This document shows positions 51,216-59,854 of a stretch of 64,000 nucleotides of DNA, in pieces. This DNA is from Mucilaginibacter sp. OK098. Its GTDB lineage: Bacteria; Bacteroidota; Bacteroidia; Sphingobacteriales; Sphingobacteriaceae. A program made the translations under genes and the position numbers. Position 1 is the stretch's first letter. The number at the start of each line of letters is the position of its first letter. The stretch covers positions 620,001 to 684,000 of the forward strand of contig NZ_FRCM01000002.1 in NCBI RefSeq assembly GCF_900142915.1. The letters are read 5' to 3'. The notes below the pieces were generated by a model, which was not told the DNA's origin, ran no database searches, and was given only the letters and a program-made list of their open reading frames with translations.

Positions 51216-52186
51216 GTGCAGATAAAGAACATATAACTGATGATGCGCTGGTAAAATACCTATTGGGGGAAACCAATGCAGCAGAAAACCGCGAAACGGA
51301 GCAATGGATAAATGAAAATGACGCCAACCGGAAATACTATGCCGATTTTAAACTGATCTGGCAGGAAAGCGAACGCATTGCTGCAAACAGCAACCCTGAT
51401 GAAGACGGGGCGTGGCTGCGTCTGCAAAATCGGATCAGCATAAACAATGATCAGCAAATTCAGCCAATAAAGTCCGCATCAAAATTTACCTGGTTAAAAA
51501 TTGCAGCATCCATATTGCTGATAAGCGTTATCGGCTATTTTGCATTCGATCAATTTTTCGGCACAGAGCTTATTAGCAATAGCAGCACGGTAGCGCTAAC
51601 AAAAGGGTTACCGGATGGCTCTTCGGTTACGCTAAACAGTAACTCACAGCTTAGCTATCCAAATCATTTTAGTGGTGGCCAAAGATTGGTGGAACTTAAT
51701 GGCGAAGGCTTTTTCAAAATAACTCCCGATAAAACAAAACCTTTCATTATAAAAATAAATGCTGTAACGGTTACCGTTGTTGGAACGTCATTTAATGTAA
51801 AGAACGTTAAAGGCAAAACAGAAGTGACAGTTGAAACAGGCATAGTAAAGGTTAATTCGCATGGCAAACAGGTGCTATTGCACCCGGGCCAAAAAGTAAT
51901 TGCTGATGAGGGGCTAAGTAACCTTACGGTGCAGGAAACCAGGGGCAGCTTATATAATTACTATATAACCAAAGCCCTTATTTGCGACCGTACGCCTTTG
52001 TACGAACTGGTTGACAAGCTTAACCAGGTTTACGGCAGTCACATACAAATTGCCGGCAAACAACTGCATAATTTGCCAATTACAACAACATTTAAGGGCC
52101 AAACTTTACAACAGGTATTAAATGTTATTGCCGAAACTTTCAAAATAAAAATTGAAAGCAAAGGGAACCTGATCCTTTTAAAATAG
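51212..52186 (+). CDS. FecR-type anti-sigma factor
   Basis: The 324-residue protein has an N-terminal anti-sigma region, one membrane helix (about 90-108) and a periplasmic FecR domain (about 115-215, with TKGLPDGSSVTLNSNSQLSYP and GEGFFKITPDKTKPF) followed by a DUF4974-like end (CDRTPLYELVDKLNQVYG). It starts within the stop codon of the sigma gene. The periplasmic part would contact the STN domain of a signalling outer-membrane protein; here the STN partner is the next gene's product, six bases on. Confidence 0.94.
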   Translation: MSADKEHITDDALVKYLLGETNAAENRETEQWINENDANRKYYADFKLIWQESERIAANSNPDEDGAWLRLQNRISINNDQQIQPIKSASKFTWLKIAASILLISVIGYFAFDQFFGTELISNSSTVALTKGLPDGSSVTLNSNSQLSYPNHFSGGQRLVELNGEGFFKITPDKTKPFIIKINAVTVTVVGTSFNVKNVKGKTEVTVETGIVKVNSHGKQVLLHPGQKVIADEGLSNLTVQETRGSLYNYYITKALICDRTPLYELVDKLNQVYGSHIQIAGKQLHNLPITTTFKGQTLQQVLNVIAETFKIKIESKGNLILLK

Positions 52187-52191
52187 CCGTA

Positions 52192-53925
52192 ATGCAGTCT
52201 AAACTTATTGTTCAGCTTAAGGGGTGGCTTTTTTTATTGCTAACCATTGCATTAGCACCATGCTATGCACAACCAGTTTTGAACCGTAATATTAGCATGA
52301 ATGTAAACAGCCAGCGGCTTGGCAGTGTGTTACAGTTAATGGAAGAGCGAGGCAAATTCAACTTCTCTTACAACAGCAACCTGATCCCTAAAGATAGCCT
52401 GGTAAATATCCATGTAGCCAATCAAACTGTTAAGGAGGCGCTTGATCAGCTGCTGAAAAACCGGTTTGAATACCGCGAAGCAGAAAACTTTGTGATACTG
52501 CGTTATGCACCTTCACAACTGGCAATGGTTACCGATAAGTTTTTAAATGAAGATCAGTATTGCACTATTAGCGGGTATATAGCTAATGAGCGCAATGGCC
52601 AAAAACTGGAGAATGCCAGTGTGTATTGCAGGCGCACATTAGAATCGGCACTTACTGATGCCGGGGGACATTTTGAGATCAGGGTTAAAAACGAAAATCA
52701 GCCAGTAACCATAACTGTAAGTAAGGAGAATTATAAAGATACATCCATCACCTTTTTATCAGATATAAAAGTAATTGACAATAAAGCCGGGAACGATAAG
52801 AATTTTAGTTACCTGCCCGGCGATCCTTCCCGGCTTGAAAAATCGGGTGTGGGCCGCTTTCTTGTTTCATCCAAACAAAAAATACAATCGCTAAATCTTG
52901 GCGGCCTCATCACCCAGGCGCCTTTCCAGGCCTCGCTTGTACCGGGGCTGGGTACACACGGATCATTAAGCGGGCAGGTAGTTAACGCCGTTTCACTTAA
53001 CCTTATAGGTGGCTATAACGCAGGTGTTGACGGTACTGAGATAGGCATATTTAACCTTGATAAAGGCGATGTCAGATCCTTTCAGTTAGGCGTTTTGTTC
53101 AATACGGTTGGCGGCACCGTAGAAGGCATTCAGATAGCCGGCGCTTTTAACCAGGTGCTAACCAATGTACGTGCCTTTCAACTGGCAGGGGGATTTAACA
53201 CTGTACAAGGTAATGTTAAAGGCATTCAATTGGCATTAGGATTTAATGAAGCAAATAAATTAGATGGCGTACAAGTTGCGGCTCTTAATATTGCAGGTGG
53301 CAATGCATCAGGCATCCAGTTTGGCGAAATGAATATCGCACAAAAAAAATTCAGCGGGGTTCAACTCGGCGGTTTATTTAATTACGCGCAAAACTTAAGA
53401 GGGTTACAGATAGGCCTCGTCAACGCGTCTGATACCTCATCGGGTATAAGTATTGGCCTTATTAACCTTGTGCAGCATGGCTATCACAAACTAGTGCTAA
53501 CCAGTAACGAAACAACCAATGCTACCCTGCTATACAAAACAGGTACGCCGTGGTTATATAACATTTTGCTTGCGGGCGCAAACCTTTCTACAAAGAACAA
53601 ACTGTATGCTTATGGTTTAGGCTATGGAAACGAGATCTCCGTCTTTAAATTCCTCGCCTTTAATACTGAAGCTACCGCAAGATATTTATACCAGGGTAAC
53701 GGCAGGTACCTGAACCTGCTTTACAGGTTGGATGGAACATTAAATATTAAACTCAGCCGGTCGTTCAGCATTATGGCAGGCCCGTCCTTAAACCTTTACT
53801 ACACCGATCAAAAGAACCCGGTTAACGGATATCAATTTGTTGCCAACCTGCCCAATCATCACCTAACCAATAACCCGCATTATAGCCGATGGATCGGGTG
53901 GACAGTAGGGGTCAGTATATTTTAG
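52192..53925 (+). CDS. STN and carboxypeptidase-regulatory-like protein with solenoid repeats
   Basis: The 577-residue protein has a signal peptide (1-27), an STN (secretin/TonB N-terminal) domain (about 33-105), a carboxypeptidase-regulatory-like beta sandwich (about 125-190) and then, in place of a TonB-dependent plug and barrel, at least eight repeats of 15-16 residues of the type GIQIAGAFN: Gly312, Ala328, Gly344, Gly359, Gly374, Gly389, Gly404, Gly418. A C-terminal beta-rich segment (about 445-577) ends in Phe, as outer-membrane barrels often do. It is the third gene of a sigma/anti-sigma operon. It probably signals through STN to FecR; what it senses is unknown. Confidence 0.85.
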   Translation: MQSKLIVQLKGWLFLLLTIALAPCYAQPVLNRNISMNVNSQRLGSVLQLMEERGKFNFSYNSNLIPKDSLVNIHVANQTVKEALDQLLKNRFEYREAENFVILRYAPSQLAMVTDKFLNEDQYCTISGYIANERNGQKLENASVYCRRTLESALTDAGGHFEIRVKNENQPVTITVSKENYKDTSITFLSDIKVIDNKAGNDKNFSYLPGDPSRLEKSGVGRFLVSSKQKIQSLNLGGLITQAPFQASLVPGLGTHGSLSGQVVNAVSLNLIGGYNAGVDGTEIGIFNLDKGDVRSFQLGVLFNTVGGTVEGIQIAGAFNQVLTNVRAFQLAGGFNTVQGNVKGIQLALGFNEANKLDGVQVAALNIAGGNASGIQFGEMNIAQKKFSGVQLGGLFNYAQNLRGLQIGLVNASDTSSGISIGLINLVQHGYHKLVLTSNETTNATLLYKTGTPWLYNILLAGANLSTKNKLYAYGLGYGNEISVFKFLAFNTEATARYLYQGNGRYLNLLYRLDGTLNIKLSRSFSIMAGPSLNLYYTDQKNPVNGYQFVANLPNHHLTNNPHYSRWIGWTVGVSIF

Positions 53926-54315
53926 TAATTACCTGTATTGTTTCAGTGCAGCCAGCGCAATCTCAGCCATATCTTCCAGCGATTTTTTGGGCATTTTTGT
54001 TTGATTTTTTATTTTGTTACTGGGTGACAAATAGAAAAATACAAAAGCTTGATTTATTATTTAGAGTTGATTTGTAGAGACGCGATGCATCGCGTCTAAA
54101 ACCATTAAGGTAGCCATCATGATTAGAATTATTTGCCTGGTTTGTGAAACGTGTTGGCAACCTTTCCGCAGTTAGACGCGATGCATCGCGTCTAAAACCA
54201 TTAAGGTAGCCATCATGATTAGAATTATTTGCCTGGTTTGTGAAACGTGCTGGCAACCTTTCCGCAGTTAGACGCGATGCATCGCGTCTCTACAAGTACG
54301 TATATTTATAATTCC
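53926..54315. other. Intergenic region dominated by a tandem repeat
   Basis: Lies between the convergent STN-solenoid and RhaM genes. The first 147 bases (to 54072) contain no gene. The rest holds the 96-base tandem repeat and its palindromes. No terminator with a T run was found for the STN-solenoid gene. Confidence 0.55.
54073..54294. repeat. 96-base tandem repeat with 18-base palindromes
   Basis: The palindrome GACGCGATGCATCGCGTC occurs at 54079, 54175 and 54271, exactly 96 bases apart. The two intervening 78-base segments differ only at one base (T at 54154, C at 54250). The outer ends TGTAGAGACGCG and CGCGTCTCTACA are complementary, so the whole block is bounded by an extended inverted repeat. 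Confidence 0.93.
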
Positions 54316-54630
54316 CTATTCTAAATGAAAAACCTTTTCAAGATTTACAACCACCGGCGAATTATCCGGGTTTACATCCATAATATCGGCCATATGATCC
54401 CACCATTTTTTCATAATAGCTTCACTACCCAAATTTTGTGATAAGCCTTCGCTGCTTAGTTTTTGTACCGCAAATAAAATATCGGTTTCTTCGTCAAAAA
54501 AAATGCTGTAATCACTTACGCCATTTTCTTTTAGCAGTTTTGCTAACTCAGGCCAGATCTCATCATGCCGCTTTTTGTATTCGTCCTTAAAGCCCGGCTT
54601 AAGTTTCATTTTAAAAGCTATCTTTTCCAT
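54316..54630 (-). CDS. rhaM: L-rhamnose mutarotase
   Basis: The 104-residue protein is full length for RhaM. It shows Tyr18 and His22 in YKKRHDEIWPEL, the residues expected at the active site, and the WWDHMADIM segment (76-84) at the dimer interface. The enzyme converts alpha- to beta-L-rhamnose in the cytoplasm so that rhamnose isomerase can act. It lies 43 bases after the GH106-like gene on the same strand, which strongly implies that the glycosidase releases rhamnose. Rhamnose isomerase and kinase genes are not in the window. Confidence 0.95.
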   Translation of the reverse strand: MEKIAFKMKLKPGFKDEYKKRHDEIWPELAKLLKENGVSDYSIFFDEETDILFAVQKLSSEGLSQNLGSEAIMKKWWDHMADIMDVNPDNSPVVVNLEKVFHLE

Positions 54631-54673
54631 TGTATTGTTTAGGTTGACGAATTTTTTTCGTTATTCATATTGG

Positions 54674-57600
54674 TTAACGTCCGCTAAGCTGAATGGTTAC
54701 CGGCCCAACCAATCCCGACTTTAACAGCGGCGATTTTTCATCATAAAAATTGTGCGTTGCGAAGGTCAGCCGTTTGCTGTTTCGGGGTTGCCCGTTAAGC
54801 AGCCATTCAGGCCAGCGTTCGTCCTTCACGCCGTCATCCGGGAATTTTGAATCGCCAATCAGCCTGTTTGGCCAAAGGTTTACCACTTCAATTTCCAGCT
54901 TATTCCCTTTGTTTAATACGGCTGTGGTAATGTCTACCCGCCACGGTGCGGTCCACACCACACCCAGATCTTTCCCATTAAGCTTTATGCGGGCAAGGTT
55001 ATTTATTTCGCCAAGATCAAGGTAGATGCGGCCGGTTTTACTTTGATTGAAAGGAGCAGGCTGATCAAAAACTTTTTTGTATACCGCAGTTCCCGAATAA
55101 TATTTTATCCCGTCTTCGGGCCTGGTGGTCCAATCCTGTAATTTATTAAAGATGACATTTGCCGGGCCTCCCCATTTAGGATCAAAGGAAACTTCCCAGA
55201 GGCCATTTAATGTACCGATCACTTTATATGAAGTAAAGTTTTTGTTGATTGATGATCTGGCGATGTTTCCCTTTGCAAAAACAACAAAAAAACTTTGGTA
55301 AGCATCAAACTGCATAGGGATAGTTGTTTGCGAACCATTTACTTTATACTCCGGCAAAGCCCTGATCTCATCTGTTATAGGGTCCCAAAGCTGGGGGGCG
55401 CCTTTAACGCTTCTGAATATAGTTTGAGCTTTAATTTGTTCCCCGGTACGGTTAGCTACAAAATACAGATCCCAATCGGCGGATGCGCGGTGAGTATATC
55501 TTATTTGCCCATCGGTTTCAAAATCAGGTTTAACATTCATTGATTTTAATAATTCAGCCGTAAGCTCATATTCCGGGTAAAGGTTATCTATCTTTTTGTC
55601 AAACTCCCCGCCCCAAATTACTTTGCCTTTTCCGTAGGCATGTACTGTTTGTTTTTGGGGTTGCTGACCTTTGCTCCAAATTATGTTGGCCAGTTCATTG
55701 ATCTTTTCATCACATGCCGGGTAACCGGATAGGCCCGGAGATTTTACAGGTGGTGCGCCTACCACAACTGCACCTGCTTTTATCAACTCGCCAATCTTTT
55801 CCAGCAATGCAGGCGTCATAGTTTTCACATCGGGCAATACCATTATCCTGTAGCTTGCTCCACCCGGGAAAATTATCCTGCCATTTTTTACGCTTGCTTT
55901 ATAAAGCTGACCCGGTGCACAACCGTCAAAATTATATCCCTTTCTATCCGGGATAACCACATCCCCTTCTATGGCCGAAAATGGCGGTCTGAATACATGC
56001 GGCGAACCTTCGGGAGTTAAATACAAAACATCGGCAACAGTATTGCCTTGTTGCAAAAGATAAGAACAACGGGAAACATATTGATGATATGTGCCAACCA
56101 TGGGCCACCAGGTTTGGTTCCTATCCCAATGCACACCATAAGGGCCCATTGTCATGCCCGGCCGCAGTGAATCTGCCAGTACCTGGTTTTGAAACGTGTG
56201 GAACACAAAACGGTTTATACCGTTGGCAAAGGCCCAGTCACCCTGGTTTTTCATTGCCCCGGGGTATTGTTTCCACCCTTCATTATCCTGTGCGGTAAAA
56301 GCCTCGGCCGGCACTAATGATTTTCCGTTTACATGCGCTATTGATGTTGCCTCAAAACAACTGAATGACGAGTTAAAGCCATATCCTTTGCTCCAAAACT
56401 CAGCCATTGGCACATCAGCAATGTTACCCAATTCCAAATCGGCAGTCGGGTTCATATCATAAGGCTCAATAGAAAGGCCGAGATTATTTTTATGCCCGTA
56501 TTTTTTTACCGCAGCCGCATGGTATTCCAGCACCAGTTCCTGCGATGTTTGGCGCAGGTCCCACAAAAAGCGCTCGCTTATTTCAAGGCTTTCAATAATA
56601 TTACCGGCATAAACAGGGTAAAACGGCAAGGGATCATACCCCCTACGCTTTATAAATTCAGTCCTGAAATGCGTCGTCCAATTTTGCGAGCCCATTTCCC
56701 AGCTATCCATGTGCAGGCGTTTCAAACCACCTGCCAGCTTAGCATTTGGTTTACCTGTTTTTCTTAAAAGCTTACCCACATAGTTATCCAGGTGAGCATT
56801 CAGGGCAATAGTATCAAATTTATCGCTTTCAAAACCCAGGCCAGGCACCGGGGCCGGGCGTGTTATAGCGCCGTTATTACGGCTGCCAAATCTTACAATC
56901 GTCCAGTTGCCGGGCGGCACTATCCAGTTCAACGTTCCATCACGCTGCAGTTTACCGGTAAGGTCAATTATTTTATTTGGGGGGATGATAGCCTCCAGTG
57001 GTAATTGATCATATGCCGGCAGCGAAGGCAGAAACTGCTTCACTCCTTTTACCGATGAATAGGGAGCCCGGTAATACAGCGCTTTTTCATTTATATCATC
57101 TATTTTTTTGCTGACAGAAGGTGTTGGATAGGCCAACACGGCTACATCTTCATAAAAATCATCCCATTGCTTTTTTAGTTCGGGCGTAAATGCGCCTTCG
57201 CCAAAATAGGGTTTCATTGGTGCAGGCTTAGGAAGAGTTATTTTTCCTTTATCACCACCGGTTACATTTACGGTACTTGATACCAAATGCTGCATAGATT
57301 GGCTTGCAGGCACCCATGGACCGCCGCTGCCTGTCCAACCGGGGCCTATGCCTAAAGTTATTTCAATACCAAGGCGTTCTGCTTCCTTTACGGCATGTTT
57401 AAACAGTTCCTGCCATTCATCACTCAAAAAATCAACCTTACCACGCGGGATGCCCACATTTACTTCCAGGAAGATCAGGTTGCCGATCCCAGCCTTTTTC
57501 ATGGCTTCCAGGTCTTTTGTGATAGACCGGGCAGTCATGTTGCCATCCATAAAGTACCAGTAAACGCCCGGCTTTGCGCTCGCCGGCGGATTGATGAACC

Positions 57601-57709
57601 CTTTCCTTAGGTTGCTTAGCTGGGCATTTGCCGATTGCGGGCAATACATCCAAACAATCATTAAAAAGGAAGCAACAAAAAGGCGGGGAAATATTTTCTG
57701 GTTTTGCAT
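54674..57709 (-). CDS. GH106-like alpha-L-rhamnosidase
   Basis: The 1011-residue protein begins with a signal peptide (1-30, SANA/Q). The N-terminal motif KPGVYWYFMDGNMTARSI (46-63 region) and the following GNLIFLEVNVG strand are characteristic of GH106, a (beta/alpha)8 barrel with several appended beta-sandwich domains. The C-terminal part (about 870-1010) is a GH2-type sugar-binding jelly roll (GRIYLDLGEINNLARIKLNGKDLGVVWTAPW, in pieces). The family hydrolyses terminal alpha-L-rhamnose by inversion. The adjacent rhaM supports this specificity. A TAGATTTG box lies about 20 bases upstream. It is divergent from the sigma-FecR-SusCD unit. Confidence 0.92.
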   Translation of the reverse strand: MQNQKIFPRLFVASFLMIVWMYCPQSANAQLSNLRKGFINPPASAKPGVYWYFMDGNMTARSITKDLEAMKKAGIGNLIFLEVNVGIPRGKVDFLSDEWQELFKHAVKEAERLGIEITLGIGPGWTGSGGPWVPASQSMQHLVSSTVNVTGGDKGKITLPKPAPMKPYFGEGAFTPELKKQWDDFYEDVAVLAYPTPSVSKKIDDINEKALYYRAPYSSVKGVKQFLPSLPAYDQLPLEAIIPPNKIIDLTGKLQRDGTLNWIVPPGNWTIVRFGSRNNGAITRPAPVPGLGFESDKFDTIALNAHLDNYVGKLLRKTGKPNAKLAGGLKRLHMDSWEMGSQNWTTHFRTEFIKRRGYDPLPFYPVYAGNIIESLEISERFLWDLRQTSQELVLEYHAAAVKKYGHKNNLGLSIEPYDMNPTADLELGNIADVPMAEFWSKGYGFNSSFSCFEATSIAHVNGKSLVPAEAFTAQDNEGWKQYPGAMKNQGDWAFANGINRFVFHTFQNQVLADSLRPGMTMGPYGVHWDRNQTWWPMVGTYHQYVSRCSYLLQQGNTVADVLYLTPEGSPHVFRPPFSAIEGDVVIPDRKGYNFDGCAPGQLYKASVKNGRIIFPGGASYRIMVLPDVKTMTPALLEKIGELIKAGAVVVGAPPVKSPGLSGYPACDEKINELANIIWSKGQQPQKQTVHAYGKGKVIWGGEFDKKIDNLYPEYELTAELLKSMNVKPDFETDGQIRYTHRASADWDLYFVANRTGEQIKAQTIFRSVKGAPQLWDPITDEIRALPEYKVNGSQTTIPMQFDAYQSFFVVFAKGNIARSSINKNFTSYKVIGTLNGLWEVSFDPKWGGPANVIFNKLQDWTTRPEDGIKYYSGTAVYKKVFDQPAPFNQSKTGRIYLDLGEINNLARIKLNGKDLGVVWTAPWRVDITTAVLNKGNKLEIEVVNLWPNRLIGDSKFPDDGVKDERWPEWLLNGQPRNSKRLTFATHNFYDEKSPLLKSGLVGPVTIQLSGR

Positions 57710-57728
57710 AGTTATAAAACGGAATCTA

Positions 57729-57736
57729 CAAATCTA
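57729..57736 (-). promoter_or_regulatory. Candidate -7 box of the GH106-rhaM unit
   Basis: On the minus strand TAGATTTG fits TAnnTTTG, 19 bases before the start codon. A TTG lies 25 bases further upstream, longer than the usual 19-21 spacing. Confidence 0.45.
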
Positions 57737-57872
57737 TTTTAACACCATCTTACTTATATGGCAATTTAGCTTTTTTAACTTCAAATATTATCCTCAATTT
57801 CACCCAACACAGGCAACGCATTCATGTTAAACGCATCTGTGTTAAATTATCTCTATATTCGTGTTAGTTTAA

Positions 57873-58457
57873 ATGCAGATGAATGCCCACAATTCATTTA
57901 CTGACCTGGAATTAACCGACTTATTAAAGTCGGGAAGCCAGTCTGCATTTACTGAAATTTACGATCGCTATAGTGGGTTATTATACATTTTTGCTTGTAA
58001 AACCGTAAAGGATGAAGACCTGGCAGAGGACCTTGTACAGGAAATTTTTATTTATTTGTGGGATAAAAGACAAACAATTTCTTTCAAATCATCATTATCA
58101 TCCTACCTGTACACCGCACTACGATATCGATTTTTCGACCTGGTTGATAAACAAAAGGTAAGGTCGGATTATGTACAGGCCTTTCAATTATTTATAGATA
58201 AGGGAGAATACCAAACCGATAACTATATAATTGAAAAAGAACTTACCGCCATTATTGATAAGGAGATAAATAACCTGCCTGCAAAAATGCGGGAGATATT
58301 TTTATTGAGCCGTAAAGAAAACCTTGACAATAAGGAAATTGCTGAGCGCCTTGACATCTCCGAAAAAACGGTTAAAAACCAGTTAAGCATGGCATTAAAA
58401 ACCCTTAGGGTTAAATTGGGCTTGCTTACATTTATCTTCCTTTTACTTAATCATTAA
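57873..58457 (+). CDS. FecI-type ECF sigma factor
   Basis: The 194-residue protein has sigma region 2 (about 25-90; IFACKTVKDEDLAEDLVQEIFIYLW) and region 4 (about 130-180; LPAKMREIFLLSRKENLDNKEIAERLDISEKTVKNQ). The hydrophobic tail (LLTFIFLLLNH) is similar to that of the first sigma. Met1 and Met3 are both possible starts. It heads a sigma, FecR, SusC, SusD series, the typical order for a sensing polysaccharide utilisation locus. The divergent GH106-rhaM genes start 163 bases away and are likely part of the same regulon. Confidence 0.94.
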   Translation: MQMNAHNSFTDLELTDLLKSGSQSAFTEIYDRYSGLLYIFACKTVKDEDLAEDLVQEIFIYLWDKRQTISFKSSLSSYLYTALRYRFFDLVDKQKVRSDYVQAFQLFIDKGEYQTDNYIIEKELTAIIDKEINNLPAKMREIFLLSRKENLDNKEIAERLDISEKTVKNQLSMALKTLRVKLGLLTFIFLLLNH

Positions 58458-58549
58458 CAAATCAACATTTTTTTACTTTTTAACCGGGACTATTTACCGG
58501 GTTAACCTACATGTAGCAGACCGGGCAGGTTAAGGCACGGTAGCTACAG

Positions 58550-59689
58550 ATGAAAAAACGCGATGCAAAAGATTTGATCAGTAAATATCTTAGGGATGAT
58601 ATAAGTCCTGAAGAGCGGGTATTGGTTGAACAATGGTTTATTAAAGATTTAAAAGACAGCCACAATTTGCCAACGCATGACAGAATTGAAGCGGCAGATA
58701 AACGGGTAAGGGAAAATTTGTTAAAACATATAGGCGAGCAAAAATCAATTATAAAGCCTATAAATATATGGCCGCGTTTTTTGGCTGCTGCATCTATATT
58801 ATTGTTTGTAGCTATTGGCGGCTATTATATTTTACACAAGTCGCAGGTGAAACTCCAAATGGCAGCTAACAATATTCATGATATTGCCCCCGGCGGCAAT
58901 AAGGCTATCCTAACCCTGGCAAACGGCAAACAAATTGTATTAACGGGCGCTAAAAATGGCCGGCTGGCAATGCAGGGAAATATAGCCGTCACCAAAAGTG
59001 CTGATGGCGAATTAGTATATGATAGCCAGCCAGCAAATGTTACGGGGGAAATTACTTATAATACCATGGCCACCCCACGTGGCGGCCAATACCATTTAAA
59101 ACTGGCCGATGGCACCAATGTATGGCTTAATGCTGCCTCGTCAATAAAATATCCGACCACATTTGCAGGCAAAAGCCGGGAGGTTGAAATTACCGGTGAA
59201 GCTTATTTTGAGGTGGTACATAATGCGGCAATGCCTTTCAGAGTAATTAGTAACGGGCAAAAGGTTGAAGTACTGGGCACGCATTTTAATGTGAATACCT
59301 ACATCGATGAACCCGCAATAAAAACCACTTTAATTGAAGGCAGTGTAAAGGTTACCACCGCTAAGCATATCACCATGCTAAAACCCGGGCAGCAAGCTGT
59401 CATCAACAGCGAAGATAATACCCCTATAAAAATAATAGACAACGCGGATGCCGAGCAGGTGCTGGCCTGGAAAAATGAGGAATTTAATTTTAGTGATACC
59501 GATATCCAGACTGTTATGCGCCAGATAGGGCGCTGGTATGATGTGGATATTGAATATGCCGGTAAAATACCCGGCGACCGGCTTTCGGGAACTTTTTCGA
59601 GGAATCTTACAGCTTCAAAAGCTTTAAAATTATTAAAATTCAGTGGTATTAACTTTAAAATAGAAGGGAGAAAAATTATCGTAAACTAA
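58550..59689 (+). CDS. FecR-type anti-sigma factor
   Basis: The 379-residue protein has a cytoplasmic N-terminal domain (1-65), a membrane helix (about 74-92), then a linker with DIAPGGNKAILTLANGKQIVL, a FecR domain (about 165-265; VWLNAASSIKYPTTFAGKSREVEITGEAYFEV, in pieces) and a DUF4974 C-terminus that ends near INFKIEGRKIIVN. It is longer than the FecR at 51212 and contains an additional insert between the membrane helix and the FecR domain, common in PUL-type FecR. It would be contacted by the STN domain of the SusC at 59855. Confidence 0.95.
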   Translation: MKKRDAKDLISKYLRDDISPEERVLVEQWFIKDLKDSHNLPTHDRIEAADKRVRENLLKHIGEQKSIIKPINIWPRFLAAASILLFVAIGGYYILHKSQVKLQMAANNIHDIAPGGNKAILTLANGKQIVLTGAKNGRLAMQGNIAVTKSADGELVYDSQPANVTGEITYNTMATPRGGQYHLKLADGTNVWLNAASSIKYPTTFAGKSREVEITGEAYFEVVHNAAMPFRVISNGQKVEVLGTHFNVNTYIDEPAIKTTLIEGSVKVTTAKHITMLKPGQQAVINSEDNTPIKIIDNADAEQVLAWKNEEFNFSDTDIQTVMRQIGRWYDVDIEYAGKIPGDRLSGTFSRNLTASKALKLLKFSGINFKIEGRKIIVN

Positions 59690-59709
59690 ACTTTTACTCC
59701 CTCTCAATT

Positions 59710-59732
59710 ACCCGGCTGCAAGGTTGCCGGGT
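59710..59732. other. Hairpin between FecR and SusC genes
   Basis: Seven-base arms ACCCGGC and GCCGGGT enclose a nine-base loop in the 165-base gap. No T run follows, so it may protect or separate the SusCD mRNA from the upstream part rather than end transcription. Confidence 0.5.
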
Positions 59733-59854
59733 TAACGGTGATCCATAAAAAAACCGGAAAGTGGTTGCAACACAGTCCGGCAAGCAGTATGGGTAAACCG
59801 AATCAAACTAATTAAGCTAACAAGTTTTTCACTAACCCAAAACCATACAAAAGT

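Noticed and set aside
54017..54256. Minus-strand open frame of 79 codons across the tandem repeat
   Set aside because: Its protein repeat is only a translation of the 96-base DNA repeat; the palindromes and near-identity of units explain it better than coding.
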